Assembly: GCF_011045195.1 (NCBI RefSeq)
Contig: NZ_CP049199.1
Span: 4,013,501-4,077,500 of the forward strand
DNA from: Caulobacter soli
GTDB lineage: Bacteria; Pseudomonadota; Alphaproteobacteria; Caulobacterales; Caulobacteraceae
Direction of reading: 5' to 3'
Length of the DNA: 64,000 bases
In this document: one piece after another, positions 63,990-64,000 of the stretch
Layout: each line of letters starts with the position of its first letter
How positions within the stretch are numbered: the first letter of the stretch is position 1
The notes under the pieces: model-generated
The model's database searches: none
What the model was told of the DNA's origin: nothing
What the model saw: only the letters and a program-made list of their open reading frames with translations
Position numbers and translations under genes: made by a program

Positions 63990-64000
63990 GGGATCAGGTC

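Overview
The window is high-GC DNA with strong G/C bias at third codon positions, Sec-exported TonB-type proteins and dense one-strand operons. It reads as an alphaproteobacterial chromosome, most probably Caulobacter or a close relative. This is inferred from gene content and style; no rRNA or other taxonomic marker gene is present. I recognised no tRNA, rRNA, CRISPR array or intact insertion sequence.

Region 1 (1-21.7 kb) is a catabolic island built around CoA thioesters. It holds methylmalonate-semialdehyde dehydrogenase, five enoyl-CoA hydratase/isomerase-type proteins, two thiolases, two SDR dehydrogenases, an acyl-CoA dehydrogenase, an acyl-CoA ligase, a CaiB/BaiF CoA-transferase, a nitronate monooxygenase-type flavoprotein, a GST, an FAD ferredoxin reductase next to a [2Fe-2S] ferredoxin, an amidohydrolase and a succinate-semialdehyde-type dehydrogenase. 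TetR regulators follow at 21.9 and 22.7 kb. The set suggests activation and beta-oxidation-like breakdown of acyl or alicyclic substrates, with an electron-transfer pair whose oxygenase (often a P450) is not in the window.

Region 2 (22.5-29.9 kb) is mixed: small hypotheticals, a LuxR-type HTH protein with a C-terminal membrane helix whose frame overlaps a complete second gene, an XRE regulator, a CinA-like protein, sfsA, a low-GC possible nuclease-fold protein, methionine aminopeptidase, and a radC-like gene broken at its metal-binding HNH motif.

Region 3 (29.9-54.1 kb) is the most striking part. About 24 kb lies on the minus strand and reads, in transcription order: STN+TonB-like protein, FecI-type ECF sigma factor, FecR anti-sigma, AraC regulator, TpsB (FhaC/ShlB) transporter, an ExbB fused to exported DUF2341 and LamG domains, ExbD, TonB, a porin, a small exported protein, a roughly 4000-residue filamentous-haemagglutinin-type TpsA, SapC, a Skp/OmpH-like chaperone, and another TonB-C-like periplasmic protein. 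I read this as a two-partner secretion system with its own dedicated TonB/ExbBD energy module and its own FecIR-type regulation.

Region 4 (54.1-61.0 kb) is a gene-poor stretch followed by a secreted Ig-like repeat protein, a secreted RHS/YD-repeat protein and a small possible immunity protein. Region 5 (61.1-64.0 kb) holds gspF and gspE of a type II secretion or type IV pilus-like system, running off the window.
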